From: Prochilodus magdalenae
Lineage: Eukaryota; Chordata; Actinopteri; Characiformes; Prochilodontidae
Length of the DNA: 64,000 nucleotides
Direction: 5' to 3'
Assembly: GCA_024036415.1 (NCBI GenBank)
Contig: JAMWET010001356.1
Coordinates: 399,501-463,500 of the forward strand
The notes under the pieces were generated by a model. That model had not been told where the DNA came from. It ran no database searches and saw only the letters and a program-made list of their open reading frames with translations. Below, in pieces: positions 1-12,480 of this stretch. The position numbers and the translations under genes are program-made. Position 1 is the stretch's first letter, and every line of letters starts with the position of its first letter.

Positions 1-237
1 TGCAACTGATTCAAGTTTGGCGTTCAGCCACACATGTGACGTATGCAAGGAAGGGTCTTATCATTGTACCTGATTGACCCAACAGCAACCTGATGCCATA
101 TTAAGAGGTGCTGCTCATTTATGTGTAGCTCAGTAAATATTGCCCATATCATTTATTGTTCCTGATAACTTCTATCTTCCTTAGGAATAGCATAGCACAC
201 ACTTCCTTCTGGGTGCAGCTATTCTTTTACCAATGAG
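1..237 (+). mobile_element. Tc1-like relic, 3' part with terminal repeat (cut by window edge)
   Basis: Bases 10-100 match the 5' region of the 54.9 kb relic (GATTCAAGTTT, then TTATCATTGTACCTGATTGA and CCCAACA). The sequence then jumps to the 3' end shared by the family (ATGTGTAGCTCAGTAAATATTGCCCATATCA) in two parts, and ends in CTTCTGGGTGCAGCTATT near 225, the inverse of the family's left terminus. The transposase region is deleted internally, so the copy is MITE-like. Confidence 0.65.
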
Positions 238-1719
238 AGCAAGCTGTGAGAACATCTGACCATTTGTCTCACTTGAGATATTGGCTAAATTGCCCTGCGA
301 TGATTCTTGGTGGTACTAATCCATTTTAACTCGGCATGTGGGAGATTACATACTACACTTAGGGCAGGTAGTTTTTATTTTCCTAAAACCAGGAAGGTGT
401 TAGAAGCAGCATCTCAAAGATGCAATGCTGGTGGGCATAGTGCAGTTAGCAGCTGGTCCTATGCGCACGCTGTGCAATTAGCCCCATCCCTAGTAAATTC
501 ACCAGTAAATGTTAAAATGTTAAGTAACAAGCACATATTGCACCTTACCACAGCATATCATGCCTTCTCACATATGTACATCTGGCCCAGAACGTCATGC
601 TAAATTTCTAAAGCGGTAGCCTTCTGTCGTTTCCATCTCTTTCTTTTCTCTATTCCCCCTCCAGTCCTCCTTTTGAGTAACCCTGCATTCACACAGCCCT
701 TTCTTCGCTGTCTGTGGCCTACAGCATCTAGGCTTGTCTGATACCAGGCTTACCAAGATCACAAAGCAAGCCCCTTGAGAACAGCCTGAGCCAATGGCTG
801 CTTTTTCGTCCTGGCCCTGGAGCTGCCACAGAGCCCCACACACACTTCCTTTTAGACGCAAATACAGAACCACATGCCCTCCCCCACTTTTTTTGCAACA
901 CCCGCCGCCCTCTCCCCCCACCCAAGTTTCAGAATACGCGCACAGTACGATAGCTGAAACAAGTGGTGAAAGCTGGGGAAGAGTACCTCTAAGGAGTCTC
1001 GTGTCATCCTGGAAATGATCATTGGTGAAACCTAAACATAAATATTTCAACATTCAAAGCGTGATCAGAAGATTCAGCAGCAACTCATCAGTACAGTAGT
1101 ACAGGGACTTCCACAAAAGAGAAACTGGCATGAACCATTCTATTTGTCTGGCTGGTGATTTATCTTTCAACCCTTGCTATCTGTTGACCAGTTTATCCCA
1201 GTTTAATATGGGACTCGGCACTACAGGGCTGGCAAAGCTTTGATGTGACTTTTCAAAAGGGCTTTTATGCGTCACAAAAGTTTTTTTTTTTTTTTATGGT
1301 CGCATCCATAAGGTCTTTTTTCCTACACACAGATTTAATTGAGACCTTGGTTAAAAAAGGATACCAAATGGAGATCTTCCACTGACAGTGCAATTTTGAC
1401 TACCCTAAAAATCAATGTGTCAAAAAGGGTTTTTGTTTTTCCAGCAAAGCCACAAAAGAACCATTTTTGGTTCCCTAAAGAAGCTCTGTGTGCTCATAAG
1501 GTAAAGGTGAGATACACCTGATGGATCTCTAAATAACTGACTGATTACCTTACCGCAAGGAGGCACTATAAGCAGACATGCAATGCTTTTTTCTGTGTTT
1601 CATAAGAGTTCATTAGGTCACCTTTATTTTAATAATGCAAGTTTAATCTGTGCATGACAGACATGGCCTATGGTTTATTTTAGACAGAAGGACTGTCCCT
1701 ACGTTGGAATATTCAATCA

Positions 1720-2018
1720 CACTCACCAGCCACTTCATTAGATATTCCGCTTTGTATCTACACTCAGTGTACATTTTATCAGCTTCCTTTCCCATACAGG
1801 AGCACTTTGTAGTTCTATAATTACAGACTGCAGTCCATCTATTTTCTGTATGCTTTGTTAGCTCCTTTTACATGTTCTTCAATAGTCAGGACACCCACAT
1901 CACAACCATCATTCTCACTGCAGTGTTGACTACAAAGTGCATCTATATGGCAAGCGGAGTTAATAAAATGGACAATGAGTGTAGATGCAAGGTGTTCAAT
2001 AAAGTTTCCAGTGGGTTT
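1720..2018. mobile_element. Short non-autonomous DNA element with ~50 bp terminal inverted repeats
   Basis: The left arm (CCACTTCATTAGATATTCC, then TATCTACACTCAGTGTACA and TTTTATCAG) is the imperfect inverse of the right arm, which ends ATAAAATGGACAATGAGTG, TAGATGCAAGG and AATAAAGTTTCCAGTGG. The inner text (GAAGCACTTTGTAGTTCTA-like, CAGTCCATCT, TTCAATAGTCAGGACACCCA) matches a repeat I know to be widespread in ostariophysan fish, here internally deleted. No coding potential is seen. The superfamily (perhaps hAT) is not established. Confidence 0.6.
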
Positions 2019-2025
2019 ATATATA

Positions 2026-2791
2026 CACTCATCATCAAAAGAAAAGTTGTACACAGAAGGAGATGTGGGATTGTTGTGCTATTGGGAAGGAAAATAAAGG
2101 TTCCCAGGAACAAACAAATGGTGATAAATTTGACTGCTATGGGCAATATTTATTGAGTTACACATACAGAAGTAGTGTCTCTCAGAATGGTGTTGGGGCA
2201 CCATGTTAGCTAATGCAACATGCCAGATGTCTCGGCATGGAGCTGTAGAGGTTCCTAATGGTGTCCTGTGATAATCCATCCCATGCAGTTTAAATATTGA
2301 AAATTATATTGGACGTTTAGGCAGATTTTGTGATATGGGTCGAGGTGGAGTAATACCAGGCCTTTTGGGCTTGTTAATCTTGGTGCTGACCACGATGCCT
2401 CTACGCACAGATGCTTTGGTTGTCTCCACCAAGACAAAAGCGAGATATCTGACAAAAGATGAGCTGCTGCCATTCTGAGTGACTCCATGACAGTCTGGCA
2501 CAACACTATTGCAGTCTTTGACAATGCTGAGGTTGTGTTAGGGTCAGTCGTAGTAACAGTCTGCATGCATGCAGTCCTGCGTTGTAGAGCCGCCTGCCAA
2601 TGGTGCTGGTACTAACAAGAAGACTCATAAAGGGCATCAATGGTTGCTGAATGTCCATAATCATGGTTGTCGGGTCAGTCAGGTACAGCGATAAGGTCTA
2701 TCCTTGCTTCAGCACATGTGTGGTCCAGCGTTAATCTTGAATCATTCGTGTGATTCCTTCTGGGTGCAACATATTGTTTTTATGATGAGTG
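2026..2791 (-). mobile_element. Tc1/mariner-like relic, 766 bp, with terminal inverted repeats
   Basis: The element starts CACTCATCATC and ends GATGAGTG, with TA on both sides (2024-2025 and 2792-2793), the Tc1/mariner target-site signature. The termini continue as GTTG-ACC-AGAAGG arms. The minus strand reads, in broken frames, peptides equivalent to HCQRLQ-CCARLSWSHSEWQQ, the region before the first catalytic aspartate of Tc1 transposases. It aligns along its whole length with the 54.9 kb relic. Many stops and frameshifts make it inactive. It sits 8 bp from the previous TIR element. Confidence 0.75.
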
Positions 2792-3769
2792 TATATTATA
2801 TATTTATAATTTCACCAATCAGAATGTTTTTGTTCTGCGCTAGTGATCATTAAAACAGATTGGAACCACAGAAATTGCCATTTTTAATACTGGTATTATT
2901 CATCTAGGAGTTTACTAGGAGTGTTTATGTATACTGAATAAGTTCCATTTAATTCTGATTGTGGCTTTTACTTTGCAAACCACCTTCCACCCCCCAACCA
3001 AAACTAAACAGTTTATTTTACAACACAGTTGTTGTAAAATAAAGCAAGTATGTGAGGGCAGGGGTGTCAGATTGAGCTTTTTTAGCCCTGCGTGTGCTGT
3101 TCGTCCCACATTAAAAACAAAAAGTCCCCAGTGAGTAAATACATAGCACACACACAGTGACAAAAGGATTTTAAAGCAAAGAGGGCAAGACAGAGGAAAC
3201 TGTTGGAAGCAAAGCATGACACAAACAAAACAAATTGCAGCACTATAGCAGTGATTATCTCAAATAAGCACAGCTCTTTTAACTTCGGTGGCTACATAAT
3301 CTTGTTAAAGGATCAAAAACGGCAATGCAGTATTTGCAAATGCAGGCACTGAGTGGTGGTGATGAGAGAGATGGATGCAATGCAGTGCTCGGCTGGCCAT
3401 CTTTTGCACGTACAAAGGAAGTTTTAATGCTGATAGCTGACTGGCATTAATGAAAGCAGGTGGTGCAATGAAAGAATGGAGAAATTCTAATGAGATCCTC
3501 CAGTAGGTGAGGTGTGCCGAGATGTGTTATGTTTATATAACCTGCTCCAAATTTGAAATTATAATTAGGCTTGGCACAATGGCTGAGGCTGGGGTTAGTG
3601 CAGCACATACAATCAACACGACACATGGGACAAAACGAATATGTAAACAAGAGACACATGTACAGGAAGGCAAAGGACAGGGTCATACATATACATGTGT
3701 ATACATTAACACATACAAACAGTAATAGACAAAGACACATTCACACACTCATATGTGAGCGTGCACACG

Positions 3770-3796
3770 CATACACACACATTTACACACACACAC

Positions 3797-3838
<42 letters not shown>
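3770..3838. repeat. (CA)n microsatellite
   Basis: CA-rich from about 3745, with an uninterrupted AC run at 3801-3838. The ORFs reading through it (poly-Thr-His) are artefacts. Confidence 0.95.
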
Positions 3839-3840
<2 letters not shown>

Positions 3841-4389
3841 CTCTTTGGTCATTTTATTAGGCACATTTATAAAACATTTTGGAGGTACACTATTACATAC
3901 TGAAGGCATCTGTTGTCATATACACTGTCAGGGACCCTCTACCATTAGAAAGGTATTATTTAGGTCAGTAGTTTTCGAACTGTGTGCAACAAGGAAGCTG
4001 CATATATAAGCACTGCATTATCAACAAGGGCAAAGAAACACAGTAGCTACATAGCATTAAGTATGATTTGGGTATGAATTGTCTTCCCTTATAATCTAAT
4101 TCAGTAATGAATTAAATGTCCCACTAAATGTTAATATATTTAAAAAAATGAGTCAACTTGCATGTTAAAGGTGATAGTAACTTCAGGCTCCTGCAAATGA
4201 TGCTGCACAAGGACAATGGGGCTATAAATACCTAGGAGTGTGAGTGATTGGATCCATAGATTGAGAAGAGTTGGTACAGGGCAGTGAATATCTCGTTTCA
4301 TATGTCGAAAATATATCTCAAAGCAGATTATAATCATTGGCAAAAAGTGTGATTGCATTTGGGTGTCTTTGATGCAAGAGTGACTGAAC

Positions 4390-4480
4390 ACTGATGTCGC
4401 CTACATCCAGAAACTTGTCCAGTCCATGATGAATAGAATCGCATCTGCTATTCGTGCTCATGGAGGTATTTTAGGCTATT
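4390..4480 (+). pseudogene. Tc1 transposase C-terminal fragment
   Basis: The plus strand reads AYIQKLVQSMMNR and IASAIRAHGG followed by a stop. This resembles the last ~25 residues of Tc1-type transposases (a helix with paired arginines, then IxARGG). No other recognisable transposase segment or terminal repeat is adjacent, so it is a scrap. Confidence 0.5.
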
Positions 4481-5233
4481 AGGTACATTACATTCATGAG
4501 TTTATATTAATATGCTCAGGGTGAAGGCTCAAGTTATAAATAACCATCTAAAATTATTTTTCTAAATCACCAGTTCAGGAATGTAAGCATATCCATGTTT
4601 TATTTGTGGAATGGTGTTGCATTTGTTAAGTAGAATGTTGAAGTTACCACTTCGTTGGGGCATTTAAAGTTTTATGTCATTACACAGAATATTTGATGGT
4701 TCAAACAGTGCAATAGCTGAACATGTGGGTACCGGCGTGAAAAAGTTTGGGAACCCTTCATTTAGGTGGTGTTGCATTTTCAGAACAGCATGATATTGGG
4801 GATTGTGTAGATGGAGAGCTGGGATGTTTCAGGCACTGAGGCATTGCTAGGGGTTTTACACACTTCAATGCTGGAATGAAAATATATAGCAACACAAAAA
4901 CAGTGGCCCAAAACTGGCCCAACAGTGGTCAAAAACTGACTACTAAATTAGAACTAGAGGATGACTTATAACTTAACCTGGAGTCTACATTACCTATAGT
5001 GTACCAACCAGGTAGCAGTGGTAAGTGTACACACTGCGAAAAAATGCAGCAACACTTTTGTGCTTGACACATTCATGCTGCATATTAGTGCAACATGCAC
5101 TCACATGCAGTTATCATATGGATGTCACTGCTGTGAGCCACCACCCAAGGAATATCCAGTCAGCAGGGGCACATAATATACTGGCAACTCAGTATATATA
5201 CAAACAGACATACTACACAGACATACACATCTA

Positions 5234-5440
<207 letters not shown>

Positions 5441-5724
5441 TTATTAATAAACACACAATTAGACAGAACACTGGCAATGGTGGATAAGTTCATATTCAGT
5501 GCATAGTTCAGAAAAGATTCTGTTTAGTTTTATTTTTGCCGTTTTTCTCAAGCAAATAAATGAAAAATTCATAAGGTTATACAACTAGAAAGGGTAAAAT
5601 AATGTTCTGATAAAGCATAGAAAGGTAAATGTGTTTTGGCCACTGTCTATGTGGGCTAAACTATACAGAGACCCATTGCACAGGGAATCAGCAATTCAGT
5701 AATCTAGAAGATTGGTGGAACACA

Positions 5725-6010
5725 TGAGTTGCGTTTGGCCAGCTCCATTCGGCCCATTTACCATAACAAAGAAATAAGCATATCCACGGTAAGCACCCCT
5801 CGCTCACAAAAGGAGGCTAATGCTCATCGAGCCAGAACAGTGTGGGCCATCGATCACGGACCCTCTCCAAACGACTGGCTACTTACCACCAAGGCGATCT
5901 GTGGAAGTGCTGGGCCTGTGGGCTGACCGTTTGAGCGCAGCTTGTTCAAAATGAGCTACTTGAGGGGGGCGCCCTGGGGGCTTATTGACAACATCTGCCT
6001 CTTTGCCCGA
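5725..6010. other. Unexplained GC-richer block
   Basis: This segment is clearly richer in G+C than its surroundings and contains GGGGGGCGCCC near 5965. It also contains GGTAAG strings on both strands (near 5788 on plus, near 5882 on minus). I could not match it to a gene or repeat. Confidence 0.3.
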
Positions 6011-7546
6011 GGTGGGTCCGAATGAAGTTGATTTATCTTAACTAAAGTGGAGCATTCAATTTCTTTCTCATAGCTATTTTGTTTATACGGAAAAGGAAGT
6101 TTTCCATTTTTCTCTATGAAATGTGTGGCTATTGTTGTCAAAAGCTTTAGTGAAAGGAATTCTACACATACGGTTAGTGAGACAGTTGGATTAATAGAAT
6201 TCAAACTCTGCATTCTTGTTTTTATTCCAGTGTCCAAATAAATTCATGGTGCTTTTGATGCCTTGTCATTAGCAGTGTATGTGCATGTGAGTATCACTAA
6301 TGAACTCCTTCCCAAACCAGTGGCAGCTTGTAGTCAAGTTGTAGTTTTAAACACTATGCAGGGACATCATTTGGAAAATGCAAAGGAGTCCATAGCATCC
6401 ATAGCAGCACTAACAAGCTAAAGTCGAGTAACATAAAGTAGACATATTAAAACATTATATAATTATTTAACAAACACAGTGGATTTACAACATTTTCAGG
6501 GCTGGCATTCACCAGTGAATTAAGAAAACCATCATTAAAATGAAAGTGTTTTAATTAAAAGATCCTCAGTAAGACTTTTTTCACATCTCTAATGACTAAT
6601 TTACTGCCACCACTGTTCTCACTGCAGGTTTGTTTTGAGTTGTTTTTCCTCCACTTGATGAGGAAGGTAGTGCTCAGAGACAGCTATTAAGCAAACACTG
6701 GTTGAGAATTGCGTTGATCATTATTTTGCAAACTTGGCTTAATCAGTGCTTTAAAGGGGGAAGGAGAAAGACAGTGGTCACCAACTCCTCTTCTGGAGGC
6801 CTACCTTCCTGTACGTTTCACAGCCATTAGAATGCATGAATGCATTTCATACTGCTAAGGACTTCTAAAGGCATTAGTTAGATGGATGTAGGTTTTTCTT
6901 CTTCAGTAGGATGACCTGTTCTATGAAAGCCATACTGTTTAGGCACACTTCTTGGCCCCCTCCAACCTGAAGTCAGATCTAGGAACATTTACATGCACTT
7001 AAACCTTGGAAGAGATTTTGAGAGATTGACTGAATTTACAGGGATTCTGGGATTGTGGATAAAATCATACCTCAAATCAGCATACACCTGAAACATCTGG
7101 CTTGTTTCCAGGCAATGTCACTTTGAGCTACCCGGGGGAAATTAGGTAATTTAAACTGGTTTCACGTGAGATGGCTAATTGTAGAGAAACGAACCACCTT
7201 ATTTACTACCCAAAATGACAAATGAACTTTCATGTGTTTTCTGGGTTTTTATGTAAAATGTTGATGATAAGATATAGATAATTTGGAAAATATACATATA
7301 ATATATATACATATACAACATACTGCAGGTCAAAACTCCAGCAACATACAACATATTTTTAGTCATGTACTATAATTTCCTGATGTCTGGCTACTGAGTT
7401 ACCTACTGAGGTAAGTTTGGGGTTAAGTTTAGGGTTGTCATTAGGGCCAGGTTTAGGGTGACATTTTGAAGAATAAATATTGTCCAGTTTTACTGGCAAA
7501 TCACCGTATCGTTTGGACCCTGCTACTCAGATACAGAACTACGTTC

Positions 7547-7770
7547 ACACAGACACACACACGCTCACACACACCCACATACACACACATACACACAAAC
7601 ACACAACCAACTAAAGCAGGGAATGCCACAGGAAGTGGAGGAAGGATACAACAGACTAAGCTCTTCAGACAGAGAGAACACAAGACACTAATTCTCCCAC
7701 AGGAGAACTCATTACAAAACAGATCACTCTCTCTCTCTCTCTCTCTCACTCTCTCTCGCTCTCCGACACT
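7547..7770. repeat. (CA)n and (CT)n microsatellites
   Basis: Interrupted ACAC runs lie at 7547-7604 and CTCT runs at 7725-7765, followed by a broad pyrimidine-rich tail to about 8030. Apparent serine/leucine-rich ORFs here are by-products. Confidence 0.9.
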
Positions 7771-8475
7771 TCCCCACATCCTCTGTATTTGCCACCCTCC
7801 CACCTCCCACTTTCTCTCGCTTTCTACCCCAATCTCTTCTTGGCCCCATCCATGCTCCTTTCTATTTCTCTCTCTCTGTCTTTCTATAACCCTTCCACAC
7901 ATTCCTCCATTCTTTTTTTAAACATTTCTTTTCCCCTCCCCTGATTCTCTCTGTCTGCCTTTTTCCCTACATTTTTCCATGCTTCTCTCTCTAACCACTC
8001 TCTTACTCCATTCTCTCACTCCTAATTATCTTCGAGAAAGGCCTAATCCAGTCCCATCCCTCATCCCTCTGTTGGACTGGAGGGGACCCGTAAGCGAGGG
8101 ATGACAAAGAGAGAGGAGAAGGAAAGGAAAGGAGGGTGAGCAATCTTTTTTTAAGTGCACTGCACTATCTTTCATTCTGATTAAAGTAAACCTTGAGCTC
8201 ACTTATGAGCTTAGATGGATGAGAGCAGACTGTGCACACTCTCTGACTAAGTTAATCAAGTTATGATAAATAGCACAACAGTAGCCACGGCTATTATGTA
8301 ACTCAAACACTCAGACTGCACTGTGCCATCTGGCTTGGAGTTAAAGCAATGCCTCCATCAAGCGAAACATTTTGACCATGTTTTGCAACAGCAAAAAAAG
8401 ATTTCCCTGAGAAAATACATTATAGAAATGTGTTAAAAAGATCAGCTGATTATGGTCAGTACAGATAATCAGCTA

Positions 8476-9984
8476 CAGTGGGGTGCGAAAGTTTGGGCAG
8501 CGTTGTTAATTTTCCTGATTTACCTTTATAAAGCATTGATTGTTTGCATAAAAAAATTCTGTTAAATATATCATATAGGGGACAAACACAGTGATATTTG
8601 AGAAGTGAAATGAAGTTTATATGATTTACAGAAAGTGTGCAATAATTGTCCAAACAAAAGTAGGCAGGTGCATAAATTTGGGCACTGTTGTCATTTTATT
8701 GATTTCAAAACCTTTAGAACTAATTATTGGAACTCAAATTTGGTTTGGTAAATTCAGTGACCCTTGATCTCCATACACAGGTGACTCCAATTATGAGAAA
8801 GGGTATTAAGGGGGGCAATTGTACGTTTTTCTCCTTTTTGCATCTTCTCTGAAGAGTCGCAGCATGGGAGTCTCAAAACAACTTTCAAATGACCTGAAAA
8901 CAAAGATTGTTCACCGTCATGGTTTAGGGGAAGAAAGCTATCTCAGAGATTTCAGCTTTCAGTCTCCACTGTGAGAAACATTGTGAGAAAATGGAAGACC
9001 ACAGGCACAGTTCAAGTCAAGGCTCGAAGTGGCAGACCAAGAAAAATCTCGAATAAACAGAAGCGAAGGATGTTGAGAATAGTCAGAGTCAACCCACAGA
9101 CCAGCACCAAAGACCTACAACATGATCTTGCTGCAGAGTGAGTCACTGTGCATTGTTCAACTATTCGGCGCACTTTACACAAGGAGATGCTGTATGGGAG
9201 AGTTATGCAGAGCCTTTTCTCCGCCCACATCACAAACAGAGCCGCTTGAGGTATGCTAAAGCACATTTGGACAAGCCAGCTTCATTTTGGATTAAGGTCC
9301 TGTGGACTGATGAAACTAAAATAGAGTTATTTGTGCATAACAAGGGCCGTTATGCATGGGGGAAAAAGAACACAGCACTCCAAGAAAAACACCTGCTACC
9401 TACAGTAAAATTTGGTGGTGGTTCAATCATGCTGTGGGGCAGTGTGGCCAGTACAGGGACTGGGAATCTTGTTAAAGATTCTGGAGACCAATGTCCAGGA
9501 ATCAGTGACAAAGCTGAAGCTGCGCTGGATCTTCCAACAAGACAACGACCCTAAACACTGCTCAAAATCTACTAATGCATTCATGAAGAGGAACAAGTAC
9601 AACGTTCTGGAATGGCCATCTCAGTCCCCAGACCTAGAGACTAGAGACGCTTTGTAAAGAAGAATGGTCTAAAATACCTTCAGTCACAATCCAGACTCTC
9701 ATTAGAAGCTATAGGAAGCGTTTAGAGGCTGTTATTTCTGCAAAAGGAGGATCTACTAAATATTGAGTTAAGGTTTTTTTTTTGGTGCCCAAATTTATGC
9801 ACCTGCCTAATTTTGTTTAGACAATTATTGCACACTTTCTGTAATTCATATAAACTTCATTTCACTTCTCAAATATCACTGTGTTTGTCCCCTATATGAA
9901 AGGAATTTTTTCAACCAAACTCAATGCTTTATAAAGGTAAATCAGGAAAATTAACAAGGCTGCCCAAACTTTCGCACCCCACTG
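8476..9984 (+). mobile_element. Tc1-like transposon of IR/DR type, 1509 bp, inactive
   Basis: The ends are CAGTGGGGTGCGAAAGTTTG and its exact inverse, flanked by TA. The inverted repeats extend about 210 bp with small indels. Each arm carries an inner copy of the terminus (GGTGCATAAATTTGGGCAC) resembling the outer one, which is the IR/DR arrangement known from salmonid-type Tc1 elements such as Sleeping Beauty. The inside codes for a transposase in broken frames. Confidence 0.9.
8864..9766 (+). pseudogene. Tc1-type transposase pseudogene in the 8476-9984 element
   Basis: Starting at ATGGGAGTCTCAAAACAAC, the sequence encodes a Tc1 transposase in pieces: the paired-type DNA-binding region (FQSPL, SGRPRK-like, then NKQKRRMLR-type residues), then FLRPHHKQSRLRYAKAHLDK, VLWTDETKIELFVHNKGRYA and FGGGSIMLWG, which include the first catalytic aspartate in WTDE. 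Frame is lost around 8950 and 9135, and there is a deletion after GNLVK near 9475, where the sibling copy has extra bases. The last third (FQQDNDPKH, MEWPSQSPDL-like) is followed by another deletion at about 9640. The second aspartate (QQDND) is still visible. Known activity for such proteins is cut-and-paste at TA sites; this copy cannot make a full protein. Confidence 0.85.
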
Positions 9985-10537
9985 TATATACTGCCCTGAC
10001 AAAAATACAGTGCACATTCTAATATTTAGCTTTAGCTTGGATTATGCACGTATTTACCTTGGCATTGTTTCAACAAGCTTATGCAACATCACAACATTTA
10101 TTTCCATATAGAGTCCCAAAGACTTTCAGTAGGCTTAGCCTAAGAACTCTGTGGTGGGCAATGCATCTGTGAAAATGATTCCTTATGTTCCCTGAACCAT
10201 TCCTTTACAATTTGAGCCAGACAAATCTTGGCATTTTTGTCCGGCAATATCTCCTGATTTATTGATGTGATAACTTGGTCATTCATTACATTCAAGTGAT
10301 CAACTGACAAAACTTAATTGCCACACAACATTGCTGACCCTCAGTCACACTCAAGGTTCTAGAGGCTTGGATATGATGTGCATGACTTTAAGCTCCTCTC
10401 TTCTTACTCTAACGTGTCCAACTACAATAGGGTGCATCTGTGCATTTTGTGTTTGTCTATTTGCCCTACTAACAAATGGGTTTCCTATGGCCGTAAAGCT
10501 GTTTAGCTATGAATTCATTGTACAGGAAGAAATGTAC

Positions 10538-10621
<84 letters not shown>
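10538..10621. repeat. (TATC)n microsatellite
   Basis: About 21 uninterrupted tetranucleotide units, long enough to be highly polymorphic. Confidence 0.97.
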
Positions 10622-11964
10622 GCAACTGTTTCCAATATAAGTGTAGTAATTGTGCACGCTGTACATAAACAACTTGCTTGTGTAATTTTTTAGACAGTAT
10701 AATTGATGCTGATGTCTATAGAATGGACCAATGTTACATCAAATAGTGATACACAGAAGCAACAACTATACCTGAAGCCCAATTTGTAAAAGTACTTTTT
10801 AAACTATTTTTGATCAGACTGACTGCATTTGTATGCATATGATTTTTGCCAAACAATATAGTATTATGGTATGGTTAGCATTGTAGTCCATGGCTGGTAT
10901 TTAATAATTCAGATGATCTTACAAAATATTTAGATGACATCACTAGAACATTCTACTGAAAAAAGAATTTGCACAAATATTTGTTACAATTATAAACAAA
11001 CAAGCTTTTTAGGCAGTTTTACTCCACAAAGTTTCCAGAGCACACTCACTTGAAGTTACAGTTGCAAGATTTGCTTTTATGTTCCTCAGCCCAAAACAGC
11101 TCCATATAAACACATACATAAAGCTGCTCTCATTTGCTTATACCAGAGTGAAAAAAAAATGCAATCTGCCAGATCTGGTAATGAGAATTTAAACTTTCTC
11201 CAAGCCGCTCATGAGTTTAGCACCACTCTCTGTCTAGCTGTGCAGATTGCCATCGTCCGCAGAGGTGTAGAAGCGCGGAGACATACGGCACGGGGCAGGT
11301 GTGTCCCATATGCTCCTGTAATGGCTCATTTCAGACTACAGACAGAACCATCACTCTCTCTCACTCTTCTATCACTCTTCACTATTCTCTGAGCAGTTCT
11401 CCTCATTCCTGAATCACTCCGCCCTCCCTTTCAGCATGTCTTTATCGCCGTCTCAATATACCTGTCTTCTTTTACCGGTAGTATTTCCATTTTCCCTGAC
11501 CGTGTGGACTGATTGCTTCTGGGTGGTGGCTCATGAGGTGATTGGGGTTAGATGTAGGCTGAACCTAAGGGGTTATGTTTAAAAGGTAGGGGGTTTGCCT
11601 TGTATCTGGAGCAGCCAGAACTAACATTTTCAGTCCATTATTTGTGTGCTGAAAAAAGCAGTATTTACTGTGCAAATGAGAATGCGAAACTCAGTTCAGT
11701 GAAAGACAGTTCCACCCACAAATAAACATTAAATGTGCTTTTCACATCTCCTACAACTTTACTGAGACCATCAGGCTTTTGTAGCCCAGCTGTTGTCTAT
11801 GGAAAATGGAGAGAGGATTGATTTCATACTCACATTTCCCCAGCTAGACTACAAAAACCCTTGCACATTACTGCCATGGGGGCAAGCAGGCACTTGGCTC
11901 ACAACCCCAACCCTATCCCCCGCCTGGATCTAGATAGATCTACGGCGGTCAACTGTAAGTACTA

Positions 11965-12480
11965 TTATAGTGAAATGGAAGCAACTAGGAGTGACAACAG
12001 CTCAGTCACAGAGCAATAAACTATGCAAATTCACAAAGTGAATTAAACATATCACTCACTACAAACTGCCTCTAGAAGCAACATCAGTGCAAGAACAGTG
12101 TGCTACATGATTAATGAAATGGGGTTTCATGACTACACAGCTGCACACAAATGCACAATGCCAAGTGTCGTCTGGAGTGGTGTAAAGCATGCTGCCACTG
12201 GATTCTGGAACAGTGGCAACGTGTTCTCTGGAATCAGGAAACATGCTTTTATGGTGTAGCTAACGCCAGGAGAATGCTAGCTAATGGAATGCATAATAGC
12301 AACTTTTTGTGTAGTAATAATGGTCTGGAATGTTTTTCAGGGTTTAGTTCTTTATTAGTTAAATAGTGTTAATGCTACAGCACACATTTTGTACAAGTAT
12401 ATTTCTCCAACTTTGTGGTAACCGTTTGGGGAAGGCATGTTCCCTGTTTAAAGCAGCATACTTACAGAATTCATGCCATA
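11965..12480 (+). pseudogene. Tc1-type transposase relic (family distinct from 8476-9984)
   Basis: The plus strand keeps LEWCKACCHWILEQWQRVLW, a hallmark of a common fish Tc1 lineage (WCKARRHWTLEQWKRVLW-like), followed by NQE where the first catalytic aspartate should be. Further on it keeps remnants of ARRMLANGMH, NGLECFSGF and, near 12405, TLW-NRLGKACSLF, which correspond to the R-PGERYLP, MVWGCFSWFG and LWQQFGEGPFLF regions. Upstream, 11965-12010 resembles the segment before the DNA-binding part. Stops, deletions and the lost aspartate make it dead. No terminal repeats were found. Confidence 0.7.

Noticed and set aside
595..1053. 152-residue open frame near the left edge, a possible next TIR exon
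   Set aside because: It contains none of the expected TIR box 3 or neighbouring residues and no usable acceptor in the required phase.
4728..4990. A further Tc1-type element starting with GTGAAAAAGTTTGGGAACCC
   Set aside because: Only one end-like string was found; without an inverted partner or TA pair it stays unassigned.
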